From the NCBI RefSeq assembly GCF_018863415.1, contig NZ_JAHKSN010000033.1, forward strand, positions 1 to 43,122: 43,122 nucleotides of DNA. Direction: 5' to 3'. This DNA is from Deinococcus aestuarii (GTDB taxonomy: Bacteria; Deinococcota; Deinococci; Deinococcales; Deinococcaceae). This document shows, piece by piece, positions 34,759 to 41,994 of the stretch. Made by a program: the position numbers and the translations under genes. The notes under the pieces are model-generated. The model was not told the origin of the DNA and did not search any database. It saw nothing but the letters and a program-made list of their open reading frames with translations. The first letter of the stretch is position 1, and the number at the start of each line of letters is the position of its first letter.

Positions 34759-35079
34759 TCAGCATATGGATTTCGTTTGATGCGTCAAGGCGAGCGGAAC
34801 CGTGAAAATCTCGACCAGCAAGTTTCCACCCAACTGAAAAAATTGATCCTGACGCAGGGTGTAGTAGGTGTTCTTGCCGCGCTGCTCGGAGGAAACCAGT
34901 TCGGCCTCGCGGAGGATGCCGAGATGGTAGGAGACTTTGGACTGAGGCAGATCGAGCAAGGCTTCGAGGTCGCAGACGCAGCGTTCGCCGCCTGCCAAGT
35001 GTCGAACCAACTCGAAGCGGATCTCGTGGGAGAGCGCCTTGAGCTGGTCGAGCACGCTGGGGACTGCCACGGTCGTCAT
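34759..35079 (-). CDS. arsR: ArsR-family arsenite-sensing repressor
   Basis: This is a 106-residue winged-helix repressor. The metal site ERCVCDLEALLD (Cys34 and Cys36) on the recognition-side helix is the standard As(III)-binding ELCVCDL-type motif. DLPQSKVSYHLGILREAELV is the DNA-reading helix and EQRGKNTYYTL the wing. The tail has one more Cys (KSIC). It heads the arsC-aquaporin operon and should be released from DNA by arsenite. The ATG at 35079 starts right before MTTVAVPSVLDQLKALSHEI, the usual ArsR beginning. A clear operator palindrome was not found in the 18 bases between it and the GNAT gene, so the promoter may lie inside that gene's end. Confidence 0.92.
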   Translation of the reverse strand: MTTVAVPSVLDQLKALSHEIRFELVRHLAGGERCVCDLEALLDLPQSKVSYHLGILREAELVSSEQRGKNTYYTLRQDQFFQLGGNLLVEIFTVPLALTHQTKSIC

Positions 35080-35097
35080 CCCCCCAGTGTAGGGGCT

Positions 35098-35565
35098 TCA
35101 CCCGGGAGGCTGCCGCCTCTGACTTCCGGGCTTCCGGCGCATCTGCGCCGGGGAGGGCTCGAAGCCGAACGCCTCGTACAGCGCCCTGGCCTCTCGGGTC
35201 GCCGCAAGGCTCACGGAGCGTAGCCCACGGGCCTCCGCTTCCCCCAGGGCGTGGGCGGTCAGGGCGCGGGCGAGTCCCTGGCGGCGGGATGCGGGTTCAG
35301 TGAAGATGTTGACCAGCCGGGCCCGCCAGGGGTTGGGGTCGTCATGGGTGGGACCCCACTCCAGCAGCGTGAGCCCGACCCCAGCGAGGATGACGCCCTC
35401 CTGCTCGGCCAGCCAGCCGAGATAGACCTCGCGGGCCAGGGCGTCCGCCACCCACGCCGCGTAGGTGTCCAGGGCCGGGGCGGTGGGAGGGAACGTGGGA
35501 AAGCGGTGGCGGGCGACGGTGGCCGCGTCCCTGGGGCGGGCGCGGCGCAGAGACCAGGCGGGCAC
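35098..35565 (-). CDS. GNAT-family N-acetyltransferase
   Basis: This 155-residue acetyltransferase starts at a GTG (MPAWSLRRARPRDAATVARH). Strand and motif pattern are typical: YLGWLAEQEGVILAGVGLTL, then LVNIFTEPASRRQGLARALT (the acetyl-CoA pyrophosphate loop RRQGLA) and VSLAATREARALYEAFGFEP. The substrate cannot be told. It lies immediately upstream of arsR on the same strand (18 bases) and may be the first gene of the arsenic operon, or just a neighbour; ars operons often carry GNAT genes for arsenical drugs such as phosphinothricin-like compounds. A striking palindrome lies 76 bases upstream of its start. Confidence 0.85.
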   Translation of the reverse strand: MPAWSLRRARPRDAATVARHRFPTFPPTAPALDTYAAWVADALAREVYLGWLAEQEGVILAGVGLTLLEWGPTHDDPNPWRARLVNIFTEPASRRQGLARALTAHALGEAEARGLRSVSLAATREARALYEAFGFEPSPAQMRRKPGSQRRQPPG

Positions 35566-35640
35566 GCGGCAGTCTACCCGGGCGCGGTCTCCCCCCTTCT
35601 CCTCAGAGGATCGGGAAGGAATGGAGCATTCTCTCTTCTA

Positions 35641-35661
35641 TGATAGGGATAATCCCTATCA
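35641..35661. promoter_or_regulatory. 21-bp perfect palindrome, probable operator
   Basis: TGATAGGGAT then A then ATCCCTATCA: perfect ten-base arms around one base. It lies in the divergent region between the GNAT gene (start 35565) and the DUF5348-like gene (start 35747). A second small inverted repeat (ACTCA at 35662, TGAGT at 35671) follows directly. A dimeric regulator of unknown identity probably binds here. Confidence 0.7.
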
Positions 35662-35746
35662 ACTCAGTCATGAGTGATTTTTCTCCCCCCCACACGCTCT
35701 TTTCTTTTTTGCGAACCTGTGTTACCTGTGGTGTCAGGAGGGACCC

Positions 35747-36055
35747 ATGCCCACAACCGCCCAGGAAGGCACGACACTCCACCGCGTCCTGACCCGCGAT
35801 GCTGACAGCGAGACCTGGGCCGACGAGTTGGAGGGACGCCCCGTTCTCAACGGCACGCTGCTGGAACTGCGGGTGCGGGGCCGCTGGGTGCCGGTGACGT
35901 ACCTGCGCGACTCGCACACCTCGCTGGAGGGGTCAAGGGCATACCTGCGCTCCCGGAAGTCCAAGCGTGGCGTGCCTCTTCTCCTCGACCGAATGCACCT
36001 GTGCTGGCCGCCGCCTGCACCCCCGAAGCCCGCTCTCCCGTCCCACACGTGGTGA
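35747..36055 (+). CDS. DUF5348-like small protein
   Basis: This 102-residue protein starts at an ATG with AGGAGGG at good distance, a strong ribosome binding site. The core ELEGRPVLNGTLLELRVRGR, WVPVTYLRDSHTSLE, RSRKSKRGVPLLLDRMHLCW resembles DUF5348-type single-domain proteins, whose function is unknown. The same core occurs, decayed, at 25945-26320 in this window. The gene stands alone; its promoter region contains the 21-bp palindrome at 35641 and a T-rich tract. Family call is tentative because it rests on pattern memory, not a search. Confidence 0.62.
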   Translation: MPTTAQEGTTLHRVLTRDADSETWADELEGRPVLNGTLLELRVRGRWVPVTYLRDSHTSLEGSRAYLRSRKSKRGVPLLLDRMHLCWPPPAPPKPALPSHTW

Positions 36056-36118
36056 TTCTGTTGGCGAAGGTCAAGGTTTGAGCGCCAGAGAGCGCGCCAC
36101 TGGAATACGCCAAGGAAA

Positions 36119-36139
36119 AAGGGCGTCCTAGACGCCCTT
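36119..36139 (-). terminator. Hairpin terminator after the SnoaL-like gene
   Basis: AAGGGCGTC (36119-36127) pairs perfectly with GACGCCCTT (36131-36139) around CTA. On the minus strand it is followed by TTTTTCC, a good T-tail. It may also serve the plus-strand DUF5348-like gene, though with no T-tail on that strand. Confidence 0.75.
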
Positions 36140-36195
36140 GATCCGCATGGCGTCCTGTCTTTTCCTGTGGTCAGCACCTCAACGGTAAGAGGGTC

Positions 36196-36635
36196 TCAAC
36201 CGTTCACCTGCAACTGCGCCAGCAGGACGTGCATGTCGGAGTTGACCCAGTCTTCGGCCAGTCGGCCGCCTTCCACCCGCAACAGGTCGGTTCCGGTTAT
36301 CGCAATGGATGTGCCCGCGGGGGCCGCCGCGCCGGGGAACCTGCCCGTGTAGGTGCCCACGGCCTGCCAGCGCAGCGCCATCAGGTCACCTTGCTCGATG
36401 GGGGGCCCACCTCGATCTGGAAGGTGAGATCGGCCGCGACGGCACGGGTCTGCGCAATCCACTGGATCAGCCCCTGGGGGCCGGACAGGGCGCTGCCGTC
36501 CCCACCACCCAGCAGGGCGGCATGGACGCGGAAGTTGGGCGCGATCAGCTCCTCAGCCCGGCTGAAGTCGCCGTTCCAGAGCTTCAACCAGGACTGAACG
36601 AGCGGGGCGACGTGGGGGGTTGGGGAAGTCGTCAT
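36196..36635 (-). pseudogene. SnoaL-like (NTF2-fold) protein, frameshifted in a six-base homopolymer
   Basis: The first frame starts MTTSPTPHVAPLVQSWLKLW at 36635 and gives NGDFSRAEELIAPNFRVHAA, SGPQGLIQWIAQTRAVAADL and TFQIEVGPPSSKVT, then stops at 36381. One base over, it continues GPPIEQGDLMALRWQAVGTY, TSIAITGTDLLRVEGGRLAE and DWVNSDMHVLLAQLQVNG to 36196. The join is at a run of six G (plus strand 36400-36405); adding one base restores about 145 residues of a SnoaL-like/DUF4440-type fold. Such proteins are small-molecule isomerases or lack enzyme activity. It ends at the terminator at 36119. It is followed upstream on the same strand by the NAD(P)-binding protein gene. Confidence 0.78.
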
Positions 36636-36704
36636 GGTGGTCTCCTGACAGCAACTGAGGTTGGATGGACGGTGGTGTTCGTGTCGTGCAGGGCGGCACG
36701 CCAG

Positions 36705-37397
36705 TCAGGCCAGGACCACCGGGGCCTGACGCCGCCAGCGGAGGTCGGCGAGTTGGGAGAGCAGGGCGGCGGCCACATCGGCCCGGCTGATCCGGGCCAG
36801 GGCGGGCCGGGGCAGGTAGCCTACCCGGAACTGCCCGGTGGCGGGACCCTCGGTCAACTGGGGGGCGCGCACCACCGTCCAGTCCAGGTCGCTGGTCTCC
36901 AGCATGCTGAGCTGCTCGTGCGCGTCACGCACCTGCCGGGGGATCATCAGGGAGGTTGCCAGGGCGGCCAGGCGGCCCCCAAGGGTGCGGGGGTCCTGGG
37001 ACACTCGGACGCCAGCACCGCCCAGCACGATCAGGCGTGAAACCCCGGACGCCTGCATCGCCCCCACCAGCCCCCGGGTGCTGCGGGTGAACAGGTTGTC
37101 CGGACTGCCCTTCACCGCGCCGAGCACGCTGAGCACCGCGTCGGTGTTCGCCACCAGGGCGGCGAGTGCCGTGGGATCGGTGGCGTCGCCCTGTACCACC
37201 GCGACCCGGCCGGCGAGCGGGCCCAACTTCTGCGGATCGCGCACCAGCACCCGGACCGCGTGTCCCGCGGCGAGGGCCTGTTCGACGAGGTGACGGCCAC
37301 TGCGCCCGCTGGCCCCCAGGACGGCCAGATGCAACGGGGCGCGGGGGGTGAGCAACGCGGTGGGGGGGTGAGGGGCGGGCCGGGTCATCGTGTGCAT
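36705..37397 (-). CDS. NAD(P)-binding oxidoreductase, NmrA/SDR-a type
   Basis: This is a 230-residue Rossmann-fold protein. The nucleotide-binding loop LAVLGASGRSGRHLVEQALA (GxxGxxG) opens the domain, then VRVLVRDPQKL, VVQGDATDPTAL and TDAVLSVLGA follow. SRLIVLGGAGVRVSQDP, WTVVRAPQLTEGPATG and ISRADVAAALL are typical of atypical SDRs related to NmrA and BlvR. The catalytic Tyr-Lys pair of classical SDRs is not seen. It is divergent from a TetR gene with 115 bases between the starts and a palindromic operator in that gap, so TetR probably controls it. The SnoaL-like gene lies downstream and may be in the same operon. Substrate unknown. Confidence 0.88.
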   Translation of the reverse strand: MHTMTRPAPHPPTALLTPRAPLHLAVLGASGRSGRHLVEQALAAGHAVRVLVRDPQKLGPLAGRVAVVQGDATDPTALAALVANTDAVLSVLGAVKGSPDNLFTRSTRGLVGAMQASGVSRLIVLGGAGVRVSQDPRTLGGRLAALATSLMIPRQVRDAHEQLSMLETSDLDWTVVRAPQLTEGPATGQFRVGYLPRPALARISRADVAAALLSQLADLRWRRQAPVVLA

Positions 37398-37463
37398 GGG
37401 CGTGCCTTTCGGTAGCGTGCGCGAGGCGACGGGAAGGCCTGTCCGCTTCCCTTACTCAATTAG

Positions 37464-37483
37464 CTTACTATGTAAGCTTACAT
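37464..37483. promoter_or_regulatory. TetR operator with overlapping palindromes
   Basis: ATGTAAGCTTACAT (37470-37483) is a perfect 14-base palindrome; CTTAC TAT GTAAG (37464-37476) overlaps it. The site lies 30 bases before the TetR ATG at 37513 in an AT-rich stretch shared by both divergent promoters. It fits a TetR dimer or dimer-pair site. Confidence 0.75.
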
Positions 37484-37512
37484 GATTAGTAGAGCTGTGT
37501 ATAGTAGGGGGC

Positions 37513-38142
37513 ATGACCGAGAGCAAGACGCGCGCACGCTACCGTCGGGGTGAGGGCTCCCGATTGCGCCAGGACATCGTGCGGGCCGCGGCCGACCTGC
37601 TCGACCGGGGCGGTGAGGGCGCGGTCACCTTGAAAGAGGTTGCCCGCAGGGTGGGCATCGCGTCGCCGTCGATCTACGCTCACTTCCCGGACCGGGAGGC
37701 CATCGTGGCCGCCGTGGTGGCGGGGACCTTCGGCGAACTCAGGGCCGAACTGGAGACGGCTTTGGAACGGGCCGGGCCTGACCCGGTGGTCCGGCTGCGC
37801 GCTCTGTGCGGGGCGTACTTGACCTTCTCCCAGGATTGGCCCCAGCGCTACCGCATCCTGTTCGGCGGGTTGTGGCAGGCCCGCAGCACCGATCTGGCGC
37901 CCGGCGTCGAGGAGGCTTCGGGGATTGGGCAGGACGTGTTTGTCCTGCTCAGCGGGGTGCTGCGGGAATGTCAGCAGGCAGGGCGATCTACCGGCACTGA
38001 TCCCTTTGCGGATGCCGTCGGGTTGTGGGCGGCCCTGCATGGCCTGGCCCAGCTCCGCCTGGCCGCCCCCTCGTTTCCCTGGCCTGACGGCGTGTTGGAG
38101 CGGATGGTGGACCGCCTGGCCGGCCTCACCCCGGCCGGGTGA
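37513..38142 (+). CDS. TetR-family regulator of the divergent oxidoreductase gene
   Basis: This 209-residue TetR regulator begins MTESKTRARYRRGEGSRLRQ. The DNA-binding domain reads DIVRAAADLLDRGGEGAVTL then KEVARRVGIASPSIYAHFPD, with the standard helix-turn-helix and the closing YxHFPDRE. The remaining 150 residues are the helical ligand-binding part, of the TetR_C_33/WHG-like type judging by LTFSQDWPQRYRILFGGLW. It faces the NmrA-like gene across an operator at 37464-37483 and should repress it and itself. A hairpin terminator follows at 38224. The ligand is unknown. Start and end are unambiguous. Confidence 0.9.
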   Translation: MTESKTRARYRRGEGSRLRQDIVRAAADLLDRGGEGAVTLKEVARRVGIASPSIYAHFPDREAIVAAVVAGTFGELRAELETALERAGPDPVVRLRALCGAYLTFSQDWPQRYRILFGGLWQARSTDLAPGVEEASGIGQDVFVLLSGVLRECQQAGRSTGTDPFADAVGLWAALHGLAQLRLAAPSFPWPDGVLERMVDRLAGLTPAG

Positions 38143-38219
38143 TCCTCTGCGCTGCCTGCTGCGGGCCTCCGGCGATCAGCGTCAGCCTGCCGACTGCGCG
38201 TCCCAAGAGTTGAAAGAGA

Positions 38220-38241
38220 AAAGGTCGGCCCGGCCGACTTT
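38220..38241. terminator. Bidirectional hairpin terminator between the TetR and SDR genes
   Basis: GTCGGC (38224-38229) pairs with GCCGAC (38233-38238) around CCG. A-rich sequence precedes and TTT follows. It lies between the converging TetR and SDR genes, so it can end both transcripts. Confidence 0.6.
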
Positions 38242-38313
38242 CCTCCTCGGCGTATTTCAACTTCCGCATCTTGTCGTAGCCCTGACCGGGAAGCAGCGCC
38301 GGGCTGCTGGCGA

Positions 38314-39009
38314 CTACCAGCGGACGGGGCCGAAGCGATCGATGAAGCGGCCCGTGCCCGCCTCAGGGCGCTCGGTCGCCAGGGTGACGATCGCGTCCGT
38401 ACCCTCCGCGACGGTCTGCGGCCCGCTGTGTCCGTTGAGATCGGTCGCGGTGTAGCCGGGGTCGGCGGCGTTGACCCGGATGCCGGGCAGCGCCCGGGCG
38501 TACTGGGTGGTGAGCATCGTGACCGCGGCCTTGGAGGCCGTGTAGAGCGGGGCGATCACCTTGGATTCGGCCCGCTCGGGGTCGTGGGTGAGGTCGAGCG
38601 AGCCCATCCCGCTGCCGACGTTGATCACCGACGGGTGCTCGGAGCGGCGAAGGAGCGGCAAGAACGCCTGCGTGACGCGCACGATTCCGACCACGTTGGT
38701 GTTGAAGACCTCGGTGGCTTCGGGCCCGGAAAGCTCCTCGGCTGGGCGGTAGGAACCGATGATCCCGGCGTTGTTGATCAGCACGTCGATGTGGCCCTCA
38801 TGGGCCTGAACGTCCTCCGCGGCGCGGGCGACCGACTCGTCGCTGGTGACATCGATGAGCACAAACCGGGCACCGAGCCGATCGGCGGCGGCCTGGCCGC
38901 GCTCAGGGTCGCGGGCACCGATGAGGACGGTCTGGCCGAGTTCGGTCAGGCGGCGAGCGGTCTCGTACCCGAGGCCCTTGTTGGCCCCCGTGATGAAGGT
39001 GATGGTCAT
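38314..39009 (-). CDS. Short-chain dehydrogenase/reductase
   Basis: This 231-residue classical SDR has the cofactor loop FITGANKGLGYETARRLTEL (TGxxxGxG), an acid-tipped GARDPERGQ after strand 2 that suits NADP(H), then LIDVTSD, DVLINNAGIIG (NNAG) and VINVGSGMGSLD (catalytic Ser). The active-site YTASKAAVT supplies Tyr and Lys, and AADPGYTATDLNG follows. It resembles carbonyl reductase-like SDRs common in actinobacteria and deinococci. It diverges from the MmyB-type regulator gene (39123) with 113 bases between the starts, so that protein probably controls it, a frequent pairing. The substrate is unknown. Confidence 0.92.
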   Translation of the reverse strand: MTITFITGANKGLGYETARRLTELGQTVLIGARDPERGQAAADRLGARFVLIDVTSDESVARAAEDVQAHEGHIDVLINNAGIIGSYRPAEELSGPEATEVFNTNVVGIVRVTQAFLPLLRRSEHPSVINVGSGMGSLDLTHDPERAESKVIAPLYTASKAAVTMLTTQYARALPGIRVNAADPGYTATDLNGHSGPQTVAEGTDAIVTLATERPEAGTGRFIDRFGPVRW

Positions 39010-39122
39010 GCGGCCAGTCTCGGTCGCCGGCCCTCCGTCAACCAGAGACGGCGGGTCGGTAGGACCGGCAATCCTACCTTCGGCGATGGTGGCGTGGTGG
39101 CGGCCGAACTACACTGAGGTTG

Positions 39123-39980
39123 ATGACCGCCACAGAAACCAGTCTGGCCGCGACGTTGCGGGTGTGGCGAGAGCGCTTGACCCCCGCCGAGGTCGGCCTG
39201 CCCGCCGGTCGGTCGCGCCGCGCGGTCGGCCTGCGCCGCGAGGAGCTGGCCGACCTGGCGGGCGTCTCGGTCGATTACCTCGTCCGGCTCGAACAGGGCC
39301 GGGCGACCACGCCGTCCGGCCAGGTCGTGGCCGCGTTGGCGCGCGTCCTGCACCTGACCCACGCCGAACGCGACCATCTCTACCGCCTGGCGGGGCTGCA
39401 CCCCCCCGGGGACCGGGTGATCAGCGATCACATCTCGCCCGGCGTGCAGCGGCTCCTCTTGCGTCTGGGGGACCTCCCGGTCGCGGTGTTCGCCGCCGAC
39501 TGGCAGATGGTGTGGTGGAGCCGCGGCTGGGCAGCGCTCGTGGGCGACCCGTCGGGCACCCCGCCGGAGGAACGCAGCCTGGTGCGGGCGCGCTTTCCCG
39601 TCCCGGGCCGCCGCGGCGGGGTCGAGGCCTGGCGGGTCCGCTCGGACCACCCGGAGGCGACTGACCGCGCGGTGGTCGCCGACCTGAGGCGGGCGAGCGC
39701 GCGGTATCCCGAAGATCGCCGCCTGGCCGAACTCCTGCGCCGCACGATCGACGGCAACGCCCACTTCGCCCAGCTCTGGCGTGCGGGCGCCGTCGGCGGG
39801 CACACCGAGGACCGCAAAACGATTGAGCACCCCCTCGTCGGTGAGGTCACCGTGGATTGCGACGTCCTCTCAGCGGGTGACGCCGATCTCAAGATCGTTG
39901 TCTTGACGGCGCCCGTCGGAAGTGAGGACGCCAGCAAAATCGAGCTGGCGTGCATGACGGCCCTCCCGTCCGTGCGGTAG
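39123..39980 (+). CDS. XRE-type regulator with MmyB-like ligand domain
   Basis: This is a 285-residue regulator starting at an ATG (39123; a TTG one codon upstream is less likely). The N-terminal helix-turn-helix includes RRAVGLRREELADLAGVSVD then YLVRLEQGRATTPSGQVVAA. The C-terminal domain, with LGDLPVAVFAADWQMVWWSR, RTIDGNAHFAQLWRAGAVGG and RKTIEHPLVGEVTVDCDVLS, is the MmyB-like ligand-binding domain (PF17765) often thought to bind fatty acids. Family members typically sit divergent from an SDR gene, as here. The SDR is thus a likely target. The exonuclease gene follows 15 bases after the stop. Confidence 0.92.
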   Translation: MTATETSLAATLRVWRERLTPAEVGLPAGRSRRAVGLRREELADLAGVSVDYLVRLEQGRATTPSGQVVAALARVLHLTHAERDHLYRLAGLHPPGDRVISDHISPGVQRLLLRLGDLPVAVFAADWQMVWWSRGWAALVGDPSGTPPEERSLVRARFPVPGRRGGVEAWRVRSDHPEATDRAVVADLRRASARYPEDRRLAELLRRTIDGNAHFAQLWRAGAVGGHTEDRKTIEHPLVGEVTVDCDVLSAGDADLKIVVLTAPVGSEDASKIELACMTALPSVR

Positions 39981-39995
39981 GTCCCAAGGAGCATC

Positions 39996-40949
39996 GTGAG
40001 CTGTCCCTCGTCGCTGGCAGAGAACGGTCGGTCGCTTCCTGGTTCCAAGCGGAATGGTACCCCCTTCGCCAACGGAATCACGTGGTGGGGAGACTTGCCC
40101 GAAGGGTGGCTGACCAAGACGGCGCTCAAAGCTGAAGGTCTACGGCCAGGTGGCGAGCCGGTGGCAACGATCCGCTACGGCCGCCGCGGACGCCACCAGG
40201 AGACGGTGGTGCAAGGCGGCGCCCAGGCGGTGCCGAGGAAGGCGGCCACCCCTGACAAGCTCGCGGCGCTGGAGAAAGCTCAGGAGGTCCGCAAAAACAA
40301 CGAGACCCGGCGCCTCGCCGCGCTGCTGGAGGAGGAACGCCGCGAGGAGGCGGAGAGGCAGGCCTGGCTGGAAGAGCAGGCCGAGGAGGGGCGGGCCGCC
40401 CTACGCGAGATCGTGGCCCGGGGCAACTGGCTGAGCCTGGACACCGAGATGACGCGGATCGACGAGGACGCGGAGGTGATCGAGGTCGCCCTGGTCTCCC
40501 CTATCGGCGAGGTGTTGTTCGAGAGCTTGGCGCGCCCGTTCGGGCCGGTGAGCGAGGAGGTGCGAGCGGTGCACGGCATGACCGACGAGGAGTTGAGTAC
40601 GGCGCCGACCTGGCCCGAGGTGTACGCTCGGCTCGTGCCGCTCTTGCACGGCCGCGAGCTGGTGGCATGGAAGCCGCGTTCGACCGGCGCGTGCTTCGGC
40701 GGTTGAGCAGCTTACACGGGGCTCACCCTCCCGGAGCTGACCTGGCACTGCGCGATGGGTTGGAGGCTTCAAATCTGGGGCGGGTCTTCCGAGCACCACG
40801 GCGACTTCCGCTGGGAAAATCCCGACGTGGCGTGCCGGATGGAGGGCGCGTGCTTGGACGCTCGGCACCACCGCGCTGTTGGAGACGGTCGCCGCCTGAG
40901 TGCCCTGATGAACACTGTGGCGCAGACGACCCAGGACCCACCCGTGTGA
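39996..40949 (+). pseudogene. DEDDh 3'-5' exonuclease, two compensating frameshifts
   Basis: The GTG at 39996 has AAGGAG upstream. Residues about 30-55 (WWGDLPEGWLTKTALKAEGL) and a charged coiled coil (AALEKAQEVRKNNETRRLAA) precede the exonuclease domain: Exo I WLSLDTEMTRIDEDAEVIEV, then RAVHGMTDEEL. At 40672 one base is missing and the frame stops at 40706. One frame over, Exo II AAFDRRVLRRLSSL is intact, and an extra G in the G run 40718-40721 returns to the first frame with LTLPELTWHCAM and Exo III HHRAVGDGRRLSALM. Both breaks together cost about 16 residues of correct sequence but also create a stop. The intact protein would be a DnaQ-like nuclease of about 317 residues. It could be a decayed gene or contain two sequence errors. 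Confidence 0.72.
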
Positions 40950-41587
40950 CCGCCCGGTTGCCGCAGGCCTGGGTCGAGGTCCTCGACGGGCGACGCACCG
41001 ACGAGCTACCCCAGGGCCAAGCCTTCCCGCTCGACCTCTCTCCTATCGTGGCTGCCGCGGTCGCCCAGGTGAGCGACCCGCGAGGGTGGGAAGCCTTGAC
41101 GGCGTTCCATGCCCACCATGAGCCCCTGGAAGTCACGGCGGGGCAGTGGCACATTCCCCGCGAGTGGGTGCGGCAACTCGGACTGAAGGCTCTCCAACAG
41201 TTGGTAAGCCAAGTTCATTCCCGGGGCTGGGCGGCTCGGCTGTACGAGCTGGCGCAGGTGCCGCGCGCCGTGGTGATCCCGTCAGAGGCCGAGGAGGCCT
41301 GGCCTGGGAAAGGTGCTCGCCGCGTGTTCCCCTGGTGGGTCGAGGAGAGTTCCCGAACCACAGGTGATCTCCCTAGTCCCGGCCCGTGCTCTCCTGCTCC
41401 AGCGCCTGCCGCACCTGGCGGGGCATCTTGTCCAGCCAGCGCTCCAGCACCTGGAGGTCTTTCGGGCTCAGTCGGGCGAGCAGGCGGCGGCTCAGGCGCT
41501 GACCCAAGGACAGGACGCGCCCCACCGGCGCCTCGAGTTGCGGGGCCGTCCGCAGGCGTGCCGCCGCCCGCAAGTCCGCCCGGCTGA
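40946..41587 (+). CDS. Hypothetical protein following the exonuclease
   Basis: A GTG at 40946 overlaps the exonuclease stop (GTGTGA). The frame reads TARLPQAWVEVLDGRRTDEL, DLSPIVAAAVAQVSDPRGWE and LTAFHAHHEPLEVTAGQWHI to about residue 140 (RRVFPWWVEESSRTT). This part has normal protein character and probably belonged to the exonuclease operon. Beyond about 41370 the frame runs into the antisense of the ParB-like scrap and becomes Pro/Ala-rich, so the real 3' end was likely lost at a junction near there. No family recognised. The stated end is where the frame closes. Confidence 0.45.
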   Translation: MTARLPQAWVEVLDGRRTDELPQGQAFPLDLSPIVAAAVAQVSDPRGWEALTAFHAHHEPLEVTAGQWHIPREWVRQLGLKALQQLVSQVHSRGWAARLYELAQVPRAVVIPSEAEEAWPGKGARRVFPWWVEESSRTTGDLPSPGPCSPAPAPAAPGGASCPASAPAPGGLSGSVGRAGGGSGADPRTGRAPPAPRVAGPSAGVPPPASPPG

Positions 41588-41836
41588 TCCCCCCCTGGGC
41601 GAGCGTCATCAGAACGGCGTGGTGCTCCGCTGGTGCCGCCGCCACCACGCCCGCGTGGGTGAACGGCACCCTCCCCTCCCGTAGGGCCGCCAGGATCAGG
41701 GGCGGCCAGCCCAGGAGGCGCAACTTGTTTTTTGCGAATGACTCCCAGGTCTCCCCCAGCCCGGTGAAAAGCCGGGTCAGCGCCTCATGGTCCGGGCCTG
41801 GCTGCTCACTCGCGGGTGGCGATGATCTGGAGGGTT
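41373..41836 (-). pseudogene. ParB-like protein, C-terminal remnant
   Basis: The frame is open from 41836 with no proper start. It reads LTRLFTGLGETWESFAKNKL, RLLGWPPLILAALREGRVPF, THAGVVAAAPAEHHAVLMTL and AQGGISRADLRAAARL, then a basic helical end (RQVRQALEQE). The helix-turn-helix-like part (alternating helices with 'AxxVA...LLxxAxxGxxS') resembles the central HTH of ParB/KorB-type partition proteins on replicons of this kind. Just upstream, another frame gives LTLQIIATRE then a stop, perhaps the preceding piece. The N-terminal nucleotide-binding half is missing. I call it ParB-like with limited confidence. Confidence 0.5.
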
Positions 41837-41994
41837 AGGGCAGACCGGGCTCAAGGGTCGGCTGGGTGTGGGCGTGCAGGGGAGGGCAGAGGGCAAGACG
41901 GTCATACTCCACCTGGGGCCTTGAGTCACCTGCTGAGTCTGCCAGAGCGTTGTGTTTTGGAAGACTAAAATCGCTGGATCGTGGAGGGACCCCT

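Noticed and set aside
35641..35690. The palindrome plus T-run as a terminator
   Set aside because: No gene ends just upstream on the plus strand. The divergent setting and ten-base arms fit an operator better.
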